DNA of 64,000 nt from Thermococcus sp. 21S9 (GTDB taxonomy: Archaea; Methanobacteriota_B; Thermococci; Thermococcales; Thermococcaceae), in the NCBI RefSeq assembly GCF_012027635.1, contig NZ_SNUS01000001.1, positions 806,001 through 870,000 of the forward strand, written 5' to 3'. The notes under the pieces were generated by a model. The model was not told where the DNA came from. It saw nothing but the letters and a program-made list of their open reading frames with translations, and made no database searches. The position numbers and the translations under genes were made by a program. Shown here one piece after another: positions 9,964-21,899 of the stretch; the first letter of the stretch is position 1, and the number at the start of each line of letters is the position of its first letter.

Positions 9964-10575
9964 ATGGAAGGGGCTGAACTGATAATTCAGGAGATAAACA
10001 GGGAGGCCGAGCAGAAGATACAGTACATACTCAGCGAGGCCCAGAAGGAAGCGGAGAAGCTCAAGGAAGAGGCCAGGAAGAGGGCGGAGGCCAAGGCCGA
10101 GTGGATACTCCGAAAGGCCAAGACCCAGGCCGAGATAGAGAGGCAGAGGATAATAGCCAACGCCAAGCTCGAGGTCAGGAAGAAGAAGCTCGCCGTTCAG
10201 GAGGAGCTCATAAGGCAGGTCATCGAGTCCCTCAAGGAGAGGCTCGCGAACCTCCCCGAGGACGAGTACTTCCCGATGCTCGTTGAACTCACCGTCAAGG
10301 CCGTTGAGGAGCTCGGAACCGATAAGGTCGTCGTCCGCTCCAACGAGAGGACCCTCAAGCTCATCGTTGAGAGACTGGCCGAGTTCAGGGAGAAGCTCAA
10401 GGAAGCCCTTGGGAAGGACGTCGAGGTCACCGTCGGTGAGCCGATTCAGACCATCGGCGGAATCCTCGTGGAGAGCTCCGACGGAACGGTTAGGGTTGAC
10501 AACACCTTCGAGGCCAGGATAGAGCGCTTTGAGAGCGAGTTGAGGGCTACCATCGCCAAGGCCCTCTTCGGGTGA
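9964..10575 (+). CDS. atpE: A-type ATP synthase subunit E
   Basis: This 203-residue subunit has an N-terminal coiled coil (about residues 1-90, Glu/Lys/Ala/Arg rich) followed by a globular domain (about 100-203) that contacts the top of A1. It forms the peripheral stalk with subunit H. The ATG at 9964 lies 7 nt after GGAGG; an in-frame TTG at 9958 overlaps the spacer and is unlikely. A short pyrimidine-rich stretch (ctctccttttta) between atpK and atpE might attenuate transcription after the highly needed rotor gene, which is inference. Confidence 0.92.
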   Translation: MEGAELIIQEINREAEQKIQYILSEAQKEAEKLKEEARKRAEAKAEWILRKAKTQAEIERQRIIANAKLEVRKKKLAVQEELIRQVIESLKERLANLPEDEYFPMLVELTVKAVEELGTDKVVVRSNERTLKLIVERLAEFREKLKEALGKDVEVTVGEPIQTIGGILVESSDGTVRVDNTFEARIERFESELRATIAKALFG

Positions 10576-10580
10576 TTGAG

Positions 10581-11980
<1,400 letters not shown>

Positions 11981-11986
11981 AGGGAA

Positions 11987-13744
11987 ATGGGAAGGATAAT
12001 TCGTGTTACGGGACCACTCGTCGTTGCGGACGGCATGAGAGGAAGCAAGATGTACGAGGTCGTTCGCGTCGGTGAGATGGGTCTCATCGGAGAAATCATC
12101 CGTCTCGAAGGCGACAAGGCAGTCATTCAGGTCTACGAGGAAACCGCTGGTATAAGGCCCGGTGAGCCGGTCGAGGGAACCGGTTCGTCGCTCAGCGTCG
12201 AGCTCGGTCCCGGTCTGCTCACCTCGATGTACGACGGAATTCAGAGACCGCTTGAAAAGCTCCGCGAGCTCAGTGGTGACTTCATAGCGAGGGGTCTTAC
12301 CGCTCCGGCCCTGCCAAGGGACAAGAAGTGGCACTTCACGCCAACCGTTAAGGTCGGCGACAAGGTGGTTGGTGGAGACGTCCTCGGTACCGTTCCGGAA
12401 ACCAGCATCATCGAGCACAAAATCCTCGTTCCGCCTTGGGTCGAGGGTGAGATAGTCGAGATAGCCGAGGAAGGCGACTACACCGTTGAGGAAGTTATCG
12501 CCAAGGTCAAGAAGCCCGACGGGAGCATAGAGGAGCTCAAGATGTACCACAAGTGGCCTGTCCGTGTCAAGAGGCCCTACAAGAACAAGCTCCCGCCCGA
12601 GGTCCCGCTCATCACCGGACAGAGGACCATCGACACTTTCTTCTCGATAGCCAAGGGTGGAACCGCTGCCATTCCGGGTCCGTTCGGTTCAGGAAAGACC
12701 GTCACCCAGCACCAGCTTGCCAAGTGGAGTGACGCGCAGGTCGTCGTCTACATCGGTTGCGGTGAGCGCGGAAACGAGATGACCGACGTTCTTGAGGAGT
12801 TCCCCAAGCTCAAGGACCCGAAGACCGGTAAACCGCTCATGGAGAGAACGGTTTTGATAGCCAACACCTCAAACATGCCGGTCGCGGCTCGTGAGGCTTC
12901 AATCTACACCGGAATCACCATCGCCGAGTACTTCCGCGACCAGGGCTACGACGTCGCTCTTATGGCCGACTCCACCTCAAGATGGGCCGAGGCGCTCCGT
13001 GAAATTTCCGGCCGTCTCGAGGAGATGCCCGGTGAGGAAGGTTACCCCGCTTACCTCGCGAGTAAGATAGCGGAGTTCTACGAGCGTGCCGGTCGCGTCG
13101 TCACGCTCGGTCAGGAGCCGAGGGTCGGTAGCGTTTCCGTCATCGGTGCCGTTTCACCGCCGGGTGGTGACTTCAGCGAGCCCGTCGTTCAGAACACCCT
13201 GCGTGTCGTCAAGGTCTTCTGGGCGCTCGATGCCGACCTCGCGAGAAGGAGGCACTTCCCGGCAATCAACTGGCTGAGGAGCTACTCGCTCTACCTTGAC
13301 TCGATACAGGACTGGTGGCACAAGAACGTTGACCCAGAGTGGAGGAAGATGCGCGATACAGCTATGGCCCTCCTCCAGAAAGAGGCTGAACTCCAGGAGA
13401 TTGTCAGAATCGTCGGTCCAGATGCACTGCCGGACAGGGAGAAGGCCATACTCATCGTCACGAGGATGCTCCGTGAGGACTACCTCCAGCAGGACGCTTT
13501 CGACGAGGTCGACACCTACTGCCCGCCGAAGAAGCAGGTCACAATGATGCGCGTTATCCTGAACTTCTACAACAAGACCATGGAGGCCGTCAGCAGGGGA
13601 GTTCCGGTTGACGAGATAGCCAAGCTCCCGGTCAGGGAGAAGATTGGCCGTATGAAGTTCGAGCCCGACGTTGAGAAGATTAGGGCGCTCATCGATGAGA
13701 CGAACGAGCAGTTTGAAGAGCTCTTCAAGAAGTACGGGGCGTGA
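11987..13744 (+). CDS. atpA: A-type ATP synthase catalytic subunit A
   Basis: This 585-residue catalytic subunit has the P-loop GPFGSGKT at residues 231-238 and the non-homologous insert of about 90 residues (around 115-205) that marks A/V-type catalytic subunits. The motif [30 protein letters not shown] is also visible in part at 325-355. The P-loop is uninterrupted, so no intein is present at the site used in some archaea and yeasts. ATG follows GAGGTGAAGGGAA. The stop overlaps the atpB frame. Confidence 0.98.
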   Translation: MGRIIRVTGPLVVADGMRGSKMYEVVRVGEMGLIGEIIRLEGDKAVIQVYEETAGIRPGEPVEGTGSSLSVELGPGLLTSMYDGIQRPLEKLRELSGDFIARGLTAPALPRDKKWHFTPTVKVGDKVVGGDVLGTVPETSIIEHKILVPPWVEGEIVEIAEEGDYTVEEVIAKVKKPDGSIEELKMYHKWPVRVKRPYKNKLPPEVPLITGQRTIDTFFSIAKGGTAAIPGPFGSGKTVTQHQLAKWSDAQVVVYIGCGERGNEMTDVLEEFPKLKDPKTGKPLMERTVLIANTSNMPVAAREASIYTGITIAEYFRDQGYDVALMADSTSRWAEALREISGRLEEMPGEEGYPAYLASKIAEFYERAGRVVTLGQEPRVGSVSVIGAVSPPGGDFSEPVVQNTLRVVKVFWALDADLARRRHFPAINWLRSYSLYLDSIQDWWHKNVDPEWRKMRDTAMALLQKEAELQEIVRIVGPDALPDREKAILIVTRMLREDYLQQDAFDEVDTYCPPKKQVTMMRVILNFYNKTMEAVSRGVPVDEIAKLPVREKIGRMKFEPDVEKIRALIDETNEQFEELFKKYGA

Positions 13745-13749
13745 TGCTC

Positions 13750-15141
<1,392 letters not shown>

Positions 15142-15169
15142 GCCCCTACCAACTTTTTAGGTGGTCGAG

Positions 15170-15814
15170 ATGGCAGAACTGCTCAACGTGAAGCCGACGC
15201 GAATGGAGCTCCTCAACCTGAAGAGGCGCATCCAGCTGGCCAAGAAGGGTCACAAGCTCCTCAAGGACAAGCAAGATGCTTTAGTCATGGAGTTCTTCAC
15301 AATCTACGACGAGGCGCTCCAGCTGAGGCGCGAGCTCAATCTCAAGATGAAGGAGGCCTTCGAGGCCCTTCAGATGGCCGAGATTGACGTTGGAACGCTC
15401 CGCCTCAAGGAGATAAGCCTTTCCGTGAAGCCCAACAGGGAGGTCGAGATTAGGAAAAGGAACGTCATGGGCGTTCCGGTTCCCCTCATCGAGGCCGAGA
15501 GCTTCAAGAGGAACGCGGGGGAGAGGGGTTACGCCTTCGTTTCGAGCTCCGCCAAGGTTGACCTCGTGGCCGAGAAGTTCGAGGAGGTCCTCGATTTGGC
15601 GGTCCGCCTTGCAGAGGTAGAGGAGACCCTCAAGAGGCTCGCGAGGGAAATCGAGGTCACCAAGAGGCGCGTCAACGCGCTCGAGTACATCATAATCCCG
15701 CGCATGGAGGCTACCGTTAAGTTCATCAAGCAGAGGCTCGACGAGATGGAGCGCGAGAACTTCTTCAGGCTCAAGAGGGTTAAGGCGTTAATCGAGGCCA
15801 GGAGCGGTTCCTGA
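15170..15814 (+). CDS. atpD: A-type ATP synthase subunit D
   Basis: This 214-residue central-shaft subunit consists of two long antiparallel helices at the termini, with [25 protein letters not shown] near the N terminus and [17 protein letters not shown] near the C terminus. Both are strongly conserved in the family. It rotates inside A3B3 and engages F and C. The ATG at 15170 follows AGGTGGTCGAG; the GTG at 15161 is part of that ribosome binding site. It is the last gene of the operon, followed by a pyrimidine-rich terminator-like stretch. Confidence 0.95.
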   Translation: MAELLNVKPTRMELLNLKRRIQLAKKGHKLLKDKQDALVMEFFTIYDEALQLRRELNLKMKEAFEALQMAEIDVGTLRLKEISLSVKPNREVEIRKRNVMGVPVPLIEAESFKRNAGERGYAFVSSSAKVDLVAEKFEEVLDLAVRLAEVEETLKRLAREIEVTKRRVNALEYIIIPRMEATVKFIKQRLDEMERENFFRLKRVKALIEARSGS

Positions 15815-15822
15815 GCCCACTG

Positions 15823-15840
15823 AGCTCTCTTTTTTCTGCC
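15823..15840 (+). terminator. T-rich terminator after the ATPase operon
   Basis: The sequence gctctcttttttctgccc follows atpD. Archaeal transcription ends at such oligo-T runs, and a fresh TATA box follows about 40 nt later. Confidence 0.5.
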
Positions 15841-15872
15841 CGGCGTTTATGTAGGTGTTTGTGTAGGCAAAT

Positions 15873-15884
15873 CGCTTAAATATA
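15873..15884 (+). promoter_or_regulatory. TATA box of the diiron protein gene
   Basis: The sequence gcttaaatatac predicts transcription starting near 15905 and a short leader with GGGGGTGAGCG before the ATG at 15915. Confidence 0.55.
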
Positions 15885-15914
15885 CCCTTCTCGTAATTAA
15901 GCTGGGGGTGAGCG

Positions 15915-16682
15915 ATGGGAGAGTACTTTATTGAGCCCGGACTCGACCCGAGAAAAGACCACGTTCTCTACCGCGATGACGAGCACCTTGTTGTCTACCT
16001 TGGGACGCAGGAGGGAGGAGAGGACGTTGACGTCAACAGCTACCTCATAGTCAGCAGGGGGAAGGGCATCCTCATAGACCCGGGAGGATACAAAATTTTC
16101 TCGAAGGTTCTTGCAAATGCGTCAAAGTACATCGACCCCAGGGATATTGAGTACATCTACATATGCCACCAGGACCCCGACGTTGCAGGTAGCTTGCCCC
16201 TGTGGAGAGAGGTGAGCAACGCGAAAATCATAGTCCACTGGCTCTGGACGAGGTTTTTACCGCACTTCGGCTTTGAGGATGCCAAGGCAGTGACCCACGA
16301 GTTGCCGGACGAGGGCGAGACGATGCCCTTCGGTGCCACTACGCTCGAGTTCATACCGGCACATTTCCTCCACAGCCCGGGACACTTCAGCATCTACGAC
16401 CACAGGAGCAAGTTCCTCTTCACCGGAGACATAGGTATAGCCCTACTTGACGAGCCCTACATCGTCGTTGAAAACATTGAGAGGCACATTCAGGCGATGA
16501 GACCCGTTCACGAGAGGCTCATGCCGACGAACAGGGCCATAAAGGCCTGGCTCGACAGGGTGAAGTTCCTCGACGTCGAGGCGATACTGCCCCAGCACGG
16601 GGCGATAATACCGAAGAAGTTTATACCGAGGTTCTACGACTTCCTCGAGAACCTGAAGTGTGGCATTGACCTCTACCGCTGA
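15915..16682 (+). CDS. Diiron metallo-beta-lactamase-fold protein, ODP-like
   Basis: This 255-residue protein corresponds to the beta-lactamase domain of flavodiiron proteins without the FMN domain. The metal ligands are visible: H85-x-D87-x-D89 in CHQDPDVAG, histidines at 150-157 in PAHFLHSPGH, D172 in FTGDIG and the late His in LPQHGAI. Flavodiiron proteins normally have HxExD; here the second acid is Asp. Stand-alone domains of this type include the oxygen-binding diiron protein (ODP) of Treponema, which senses O2 or iron and acts through a soluble chemoreceptor. The next gene, 9 nt away, is exactly such a receptor. A sensor role is therefore likely; an O2- or NO-reducing role would need an external electron donor. 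Confidence 0.85.
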   Translation: MGEYFIEPGLDPRKDHVLYRDDEHLVVYLGTQEGGEDVDVNSYLIVSRGKGILIDPGGYKIFSKVLANASKYIDPRDIEYIYICHQDPDVAGSLPLWREVSNAKIIVHWLWTRFLPHFGFEDAKAVTHELPDEGETMPFGATTLEFIPAHFLHSPGHFSIYDHRSKFLFTGDIGIALLDEPYIVVENIERHIQAMRPVHERLMPTNRAIKAWLDRVKFLDVEAILPQHGAIIPKKFIPRFYDFLENLKCGIDLYR

Positions 16683-16691
16683 GGTGATACC

Positions 16692-17447
16692 ATGAACGTC
16701 AGGAGCATCGAGAAGGCATCGAACGCCCTGGCCCAATCGGTTCGTATAAAGACGTCCAGCAAGGAGTCCAGCAAAATCATAGACGAGCTGGCCGAGCAGA
16801 TTAGCGGACAGTTTCTTGAGAACAACATGGTGATTATTGAGAACATTGAGAAACTCTCCCAGGTCATGAGGGAGCTTGAAAGGTTCCAGCAGGAGTTTCT
16901 ACCCTTCTTCCAGCGCTTTGAGGTCTTTGCCCAGGAGTTCAACACACTCGTCGAGAACCTTGAGTACGTCTCGAGGATAAGCGACTCGATAGCGAGTGTG
17001 GCAAAGCAGACGAACCTCGTTGCCCTGAACGCTTCCATTGAAGCCGCCCGCGCCGGGGAAGCTGGAAGGGGTTTCGCAGTGGTTGCCGATGAGATTCGAA
17101 AGATGGCCGTTCAAACGATGAACCTTGCCAAGGAGATAAAGGACTTCAACACCCGCGTCATGGGCCAGCTCGAGACGCTCCGCGACGCTTTGGCCGTCAT
17201 GGACAGAATTAAGGAGGGCACGGAGATACTCGGCAGGGACATCGAGGCGATGGTTGAGATTAGCTCCGTTCTCGACGAGATTTCGCGCGAGCAGGAGGAG
17301 ATAGTTAACGATATCAAGAGGCTCAAGGGAATAGCCTTAGCTTTGAGGAAGTTTGCCGAGATGCAGGACAGGTACAACAAGGAGCTGGCTTCCCTCCTCA
17401 GGATGATGGTCAGCGAGTACGCGAAGGAGCAGAAAGGTGAGTTGTGA
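16692..17447 (+). CDS. Soluble methyl-accepting chemotaxis receptor domain
   Basis: This 251-residue all-helical protein contains the chemoreceptor signalling hairpin almost to consensus ([18 protein letters not shown], then [20 protein letters not shown]) at about residues 100-137. There are coiled-coil arms on both sides. There is no membrane segment, HAMP domain or periplasmic sensor domain. It should therefore act in the cytoplasm, docking to CheA/CheW encoded elsewhere. The ATG follows GAGGTGATACC, just after the diiron protein gene, so the two are co-transcribed and probably form a sensor/receptor pair. The N-terminal 70 residues may be the docking surface; that is inference. Confidence 0.88.
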   Translation: MNVRSIEKASNALAQSVRIKTSSKESSKIIDELAEQISGQFLENNMVIIENIEKLSQVMRELERFQQEFLPFFQRFEVFAQEFNTLVENLEYVSRISDSIASVAKQTNLVALNASIEAARAGEAGRGFAVVADEIRKMAVQTMNLAKEIKDFNTRVMGQLETLRDALAVMDRIKEGTEILGRDIEAMVEISSVLDEISREQEEIVNDIKRLKGIALALRKFAEMQDRYNKELASLLRMMVSEYAKEQKGEL

Positions 17448-17457
17448 GGTGTTGGGA

Positions 17458-18681
17458 ATGACCGAGAAGCTTTACTACTCGGACCCCTACCTCAAAGAGG
17501 CGACCGCGAAGGTCCTTGAGGTTAAAGACCTGGGAAACGGTCTGGTTGAGGTTCTCCTCGACAGGACGGTATTCTATCCCGAAGGCGGTGGTCAGCCCTC
17601 CGACAGGGGTCTTATAGAGGGCGACGGGTTCACGATAGAGGTCACCAAGGTGAAGGAGAGGGAGGAAATCTGGCACGAGGGCGTTATTGAGGGCAGGCTT
17701 CCTGAGAAGGGCGAGGAAGTTAAGCTGAAGCTTGACTGGGACTGGAGATACGAGAACATGAAGAACCACACCGGCCAGCACATCCTCTCGGCCGTTCTAA
17801 AGAAGCTCTACGACCTCGACACGACGGGCTTCCAGATTTTCGAGCACTACAACAAGATTGAGGTCAACGGCCCGCTCGACTGGGAGATGATTACCGAGGC
17901 CGAAATCGAGGCCAACAGGATAGTGTCGGAGGGAATTCCGGTAACGGTCGAGGAGTTCAAGTACCTCCCAGACGACATCGTCAAGACTCTCCGGAAGCAC
18001 GTGAGCAAGGTAACTGACAGGGTCAGGATAGTGAGCATCGGTGACGTTGACAGGACTCCCTGCGGTGGAACCCACGTTAAGAACACCTCCGAGGTAGGGT
18101 TCATCAAGGTCCTCCGCTTCTATAAGAAATCCAAGAACCTCTGGAGGATAGAGTTCGTTGCGGGAAACAGGGCTCTAAGGACGCTCAACGAGCTCCTTGA
18201 GGACTACTGGAAGACCCTCGATGAGATGCCCAACAAGAACAGGCCCCTCGTTGATAGGGCCAGGGAGCTGAAGGCGGAGATTGACTCCCTTGAGGAAAAG
18301 CTCGATGAGCTCAGACACGAGCTCTGGCGCTGGAAGGGTCTGGCCTTGATTGACAAGGCCGAGGAGATAGGGGATTACAACGTTGTCTCCCTCGTCGAGA
18401 AGTGGCCCATGAAGGACGCCCAAGCCTTCGCCGTCAACTTCGTCAAGGAGAACCCCGGCTCAATACTCCTCCTGGCGAGCGAGGAATACGTCCTCTTTGC
18501 AAGGAACGAGGAAGTTGAGGTCTCGATGAAGGAACTCCTTGCGAAGGTCATCGAGGAACTTGGGGGGAAGGGCGGAGGCACCGACAACCTGGCGAGGGGC
18601 AGGATAGAGGCGGAGCCGGAGGACATCCTCGACGTTGCAAAGGAAAAGCTGGGGGAGCTCATAGGTTCTCCCAGGGATTGA
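17458..18681 (+). CDS. Alanyl-tRNA editing protein, AlaX-L type
   Basis: This 407-residue homologue of the AlaRS editing domain hydrolyses mischarged Ser-tRNA(Ala) or Gly-tRNA(Ala) in trans. The zinc-site motifs are present: HTGQH near residue 105 and CGGTH near residue 202. A coiled-coil stretch follows, and then a C-terminal DHHA1-like part with GGKGGGTDNLARG. The extra C-terminal region makes it the long AlaX form. The ATG at 17458 follows GAGGTGTTGGGA. The upstream frame to GTG 17437 overlaps the receptor stop and is less likely. It ends in a 23-nt convergent overlap with the permease gene. Confidence 0.9.
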   Translation: MTEKLYYSDPYLKEATAKVLEVKDLGNGLVEVLLDRTVFYPEGGGQPSDRGLIEGDGFTIEVTKVKEREEIWHEGVIEGRLPEKGEEVKLKLDWDWRYENMKNHTGQHILSAVLKKLYDLDTTGFQIFEHYNKIEVNGPLDWEMITEAEIEANRIVSEGIPVTVEEFKYLPDDIVKTLRKHVSKVTDRVRIVSIGDVDRTPCGGTHVKNTSEVGFIKVLRFYKKSKNLWRIEFVAGNRALRTLNELLEDYWKTLDEMPNKNRPLVDRARELKAEIDSLEEKLDELRHELWRWKGLALIDKAEEIGDYNVVSLVEKWPMKDAQAFAVNFVKENPGSILLLASEEYVLFARNEEVEVSMKELLAKVIEELGGKGGGTDNLARGRIEAEPEDILDVAKEKLGELIGSPRD

Positions 18682-19927
18682 TGAACTTCTCCTCAATCTC
18701 ACTTTTTATCAGTAGCAGGCCGACCGCGAGCAGGGTTATGGCGACTCCAACGGGAAGAATCATCCACCATGCGCCGTTGTAGATGGCCCTCTGCGTTACC
18801 ACCATCGTGAAAAGCTCCCCCCAGTTGAAGCCGAAGCTTACGCCGAAGAAGCCCAGTATAGAGATTAGCGCTATCACCTTGGCGCTCGTCAGGACGAACT
18901 GGGAGCTCACGTATGGCAAAACCGCCCTTAACACGTGTTTCCTGAGAACCCATGCGTCGCTCGCTCCGAGCGCCTTTGAGGCCCGTACATGCTCCTTGGA
19001 AAGTTCCGTTATGGTTAGCGTCCTGACGTTCTGGCTGACCTTGCCGAAGAGGAGTAATGAGAGTGCGAAGACAACGGGCCAGAGGGATACCTCGAGGGTT
19101 CCGTAGTAGCTCACCCCTCCGAGTATCGGGACGAGAAGAATCATCACCGGAACGAGGGGGAGCATGGATGAGATTTTACCGAACCCCTCCACGAGCCGGC
19201 CCACCTTTCCCGATAGGGCCCCGAAGAGCCCAGTTACCGTGCCAAGGAAGGCCGTGAGGAGGGCCGTTGCAAAGACTATGGCGAGTGTTTCAGGAAGCCC
19301 TCCGAAGAAGACGACGCTGAGGTCTCTCCCGTACGAGTCGGTTCCGAGGAGGCCGTAAACCCTTCCAACGAGGCGAAGCTTGACACGTGCGCTTGAGTTC
19401 ACGGTAAACGTGTAGACCCCGTGAACGGGAACCCACTCGCCGTTTTCCCACCTTCCGAAGACGAGCTTTAAACTGTCCCCTCTCACTATTAGGTTCATCG
19501 CCGTGCCCTCTGAAACGCCAACTTCCCTGGCCACCTGGAGCATCGTGTAGGACGACCTTCCTATTGATGTTGGCCCCGAAACAAGCCCGGAGTAGAGCAG
19601 AAGGTTCCTTCCGTCGGGTGTTCTTACCCAAACGCTCACATCACCGCTCCAGTTGGCGGGAGGGACTATTAGGATGTCCCTTGGAGGAAGCGAGTAGTGG
19701 AAGTAGTAATGGTAACTGTTGCCATCTCCCGGCATATCTCCAGTGGGGGGCAGGTTCTTTCCAAAGAGGTTAACCCACGCGGGCGGGGCGAACTTCGGGT
19801 TTCCGTCCCAGTACGTTGCGTAGTACCAGTTCTCAATGTCTCTCGGGTTTACCAGGAATGGAGAAATCCCTGCCAAGAGCAGGTACGCGACCAGTATTAC
19901 GCCCCCCGCTTTTAGCTTCCAGCTCAT
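18659..19927 (-). CDS. Oligopeptide-type ABC permease, DppC-like (orphan pair 1)
   Basis: This 422-residue membrane permease has one N-terminal helix, then an extracytoplasmic domain of about 190 residues, the LLGTDSYGRDLSVVFFGG motif typical of DppC/OppC, and five further helices. The ATPase-contact loop reads HVRASKALGASDAWVLRKHVL, a good EAA-like motif. The ATG overlaps the stop of the partner permease (ATGA), so the two are coupled. No binding protein or ATPase gene lies beside the pair. It may use the ATPases of the plus-strand operon at 33.4-35.4 kb or ones elsewhere. Substrate unknown. Confidence 0.88.
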   Translation of the reverse strand: MSWKLKAGGVILVAYLLLAGISPFLVNPRDIENWYYATYWDGNPKFAPPAWVNLFGKNLPPTGDMPGDGNSYHYYFHYSLPPRDILIVPPANWSGDVSVWVRTPDGRNLLLYSGLVSGPTSIGRSSYTMLQVAREVGVSEGTAMNLIVRGDSLKLVFGRWENGEWVPVHGVYTFTVNSSARVKLRLVGRVYGLLGTDSYGRDLSVVFFGGLPETLAIVFATALLTAFLGTVTGLFGALSGKVGRLVEGFGKISSMLPLVPVMILLVPILGGVSYYGTLEVSLWPVVFALSLLLFGKVSQNVRTLTITELSKEHVRASKALGASDAWVLRKHVLRAVLPYVSSQFVLTSAKVIALISILGFFGVSFGFNWGELFTMVVTQRAIYNGAWWMILPVGVAITLLAVGLLLIKSEIEEKFINPWENL

Positions 19928-20991
19928 GTTCTCACCCTCGGGTCAAGGTAGACGTAGAGCAGGTCGGCGAGCAGGGAGTTGATGTAGTAGAGCAGTATCA
20001 TGAAGAAGCCGACCGCGAATATCGCCTGAGGATAGTAGTAATAATCGACGCCATGGGGTGGCTTGTTAATGGCCTTGAAGGAGTTCAGGAGGACGTAGCC
20101 GAGGCCGGGGACGTCGAAGACCACCTCGACGACGAGGACGCTCATCAGGATGTCCATGAAGTTGTAGGTGGTGTAGGTCAGGAAGCTCGGAAAGACCACG
20201 CGCAGGAGCTTTTTCCGGATTCTGCCTTCTGGAAGGCCCCTCGCCCTGTCGTAAGTTATGTAATCGCTCTTCCTCTCACCAACGACGATGTTCCTGAGGG
20301 TGTATGCGTACTCCCATATCGAGGCAAGGACCATCGTTATCGCCGGCAGGAGAAACCCGACGATGTACGCGCTTGCCTTTCCCATGGTGTCCGTTACCGC
20401 GAGCTGAACCCTCATCGTGAAATCAGGAACGATTGAGAACCTCCATGCAAGGAGGAAGACGAGAGCCCCAATGAACCACACCGGCACGGCGGAGAAGAGC
20501 TGGGCAAGCGTGGAAACGAGTGTATCAAGCTTTCCCCCGTTGTAGCCGGCCTTTAGACCGAGGTAGGTGCCGAGCCCGATGACGGTGAGCTCGACGATGA
20601 GAAGGATTACCACGGTGTTCCTGAGGTAGTACCATATCGAGTGGCTGAAACCGCCTCCAAGCAGTCCCCGTCCGCTTTTTCCGAAAATCGAGAAGGCCGT
20701 CCTCGCGTAGTACTCAAGGGTCCCCGTGAATGTCGGTTTGATATTGAGTTGCTTGTAGGTCAGATACCAGGCGTACTCCGTCTCGTTCATCCCAAGCTTC
20801 TGCATCTCCGCTTCGAACCTCGCCTTCTCCTCTTGGATGAATCTGAGGTTGCTGACGAACCTATCCTTCATCTGGTACTTCGTGACGCTCCACTGGGCGG
20901 TGGTGACAAGCGTTAGAAAAATGATTGTTGCAATGACGAACAGACCTGTGTTTCTGAGTATAACTCGCCACGCCTGCCCTTTTCTTCCCAT
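19924..20991 (-). CDS. Oligopeptide-type ABC permease, DppB-like (orphan pair 1)
   Basis: This 355-residue permease has a first helix around residues 16-34, an extracytoplasmic region to about 110, then five helices ending in a YLDPRVRT tail common in DppB/OppB. The EAA-like loop is DYITYDRARGLPEGRIRKKLLR, which lacks the initial Glu-Ala-Ala. I placed the start at ATG 20991. A TATA-like attttt-aatc lies near 21022-21031, so the GTG at 21015 would sit at or before the expected transcript start. The stop overlaps the downstream permease start. Confidence 0.85.
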   Translation of the reverse strand: MGRKGQAWRVILRNTGLFVIATIIFLTLVTTAQWSVTKYQMKDRFVSNLRFIQEEKARFEAEMQKLGMNETEYAWYLTYKQLNIKPTFTGTLEYYARTAFSIFGKSGRGLLGGGFSHSIWYYLRNTVVILLIVELTVIGLGTYLGLKAGYNGGKLDTLVSTLAQLFSAVPVWFIGALVFLLAWRFSIVPDFTMRVQLAVTDTMGKASAYIVGFLLPAITMVLASIWEYAYTLRNIVVGERKSDYITYDRARGLPEGRIRKKLLRVVFPSFLTYTTYNFMDILMSVLVVEVVFDVPGLGYVLLNSFKAINKPPHGVDYYYYPQAIFAVGFFMILLYYINSLLADLLYVYLDPRVRT

Positions 20992-21038
20992 AATTTGCAC
21001 CGTATCCTCTACCACTAAAAGATTAAAAATTTTCTGTG

Positions 21039-21872
21039 TTATAAGTTGAACTCGTCTTTCTTAAGTCCGAGTTTCCGCAGTACGAGTTCCCACTGCTCCT
21101 TCGGTACAGCTGGCTTTTGGAGTTCCCTCTCGGCTCTCTCCCTGCTCATGAGGCCGTAGCGGACGAGGGCAGATATCCTTCTGTGCTCGAAGCTGTGTCC
21201 GTGCTTCTCCCAGTAGAGTTCCAAAGCCGGCCCGAGAACGAGGCAGTTGGTTGTGTAACCGGGCAACTCTGGAAACTCGAAGGGGAGCTTTTTCAGTATC
21301 TCAAAGCGCTCCTCCTCGGTCATCATCGAGAGTAGCCTTATCTGAACGACCCCACCGCTCATGAGCCTGTACGGGTGGTGGCCAAAGGGCAGTTCATGGC
21401 CCGTGATGATGTATCGATAGCCGTTTTTAATCGCGTATTTCCTCAGCTTCTCCATAGTCCTCTTCGAGCAGGCCCTGCACGGACTCTGGCCCTTCAGCAG
21501 GGCGTTTCTGAATATATCGGAGTAATCGTAGCGCAGAACCCTGAAGGGGGCCCCGAGGTGCTCGGCTATTCGCTTCGCGTTCTCTATGGCCTCTTCCGCC
21601 ATTAGCCCGTGGTCTATCATCACAGCCTCAAGTTCCGGGATTTTGTAGACCTCCTTTGCTAAGTAGAGCGCCACCACGCTGTCCTTTCCGCCGGAGTAGG
21701 CAACTATCGCCCTGTCCACGTCCTTCATGAGCTCCTCAAGTTCCTTCCTGACTTTCTCCCTGTCAACTGGATGCCTTAGATAAACCTGGCATTCACGGCA
21801 TATCGGTTTTCCATCGATTATGTCTATCCTCGACGTTCTCTCATCGTTGACGCATAGTGAGCACTTCAGCAT
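21039..21872 (-). CDS. PP-loop ATPase with N-terminal zinc ribbon, TtuA/Ncs6-like
   Basis: This 277-residue cytoplasmic enzyme has a zinc-ribbon pair at C4/C7 and C25/C28, and the PP-loop AYSGGKDSVVAL at about residues 58-69. The SPCRACSKR motif is near 130. This is the layout of TtuA/Ncs6-type enzymes, which adenylate a substrate (often tRNA uridine) and transfer sulfur. The C-terminal zinc finger seen in tRNA thiolases is not evident, so the substrate is uncertain. It is followed after 24 nt by the orphan permease pair and preceded by a membrane protein on the same strand. Confidence 0.75.
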   Translation of the reverse strand: MLKCSLCVNDERTSRIDIIDGKPICRECQVYLRHPVDREKVRKELEELMKDVDRAIVAYSGGKDSVVALYLAKEVYKIPELEAVMIDHGLMAEEAIENAKRIAEHLGAPFRVLRYDYSDIFRNALLKGQSPCRACSKRTMEKLRKYAIKNGYRYIITGHELPFGHHPYRLMSGGVVQIRLLSMMTEEERFEILKKLPFEFPELPGYTTNCLVLGPALELYWEKHGHSFEHRRISALVRYGLMSRERAERELQKPAVPKEQWELVLRKLGLKKDEFNL

Positions 21873-21899
21873 GGCAAAAGAAACGAAGGGCCCTTTAAA

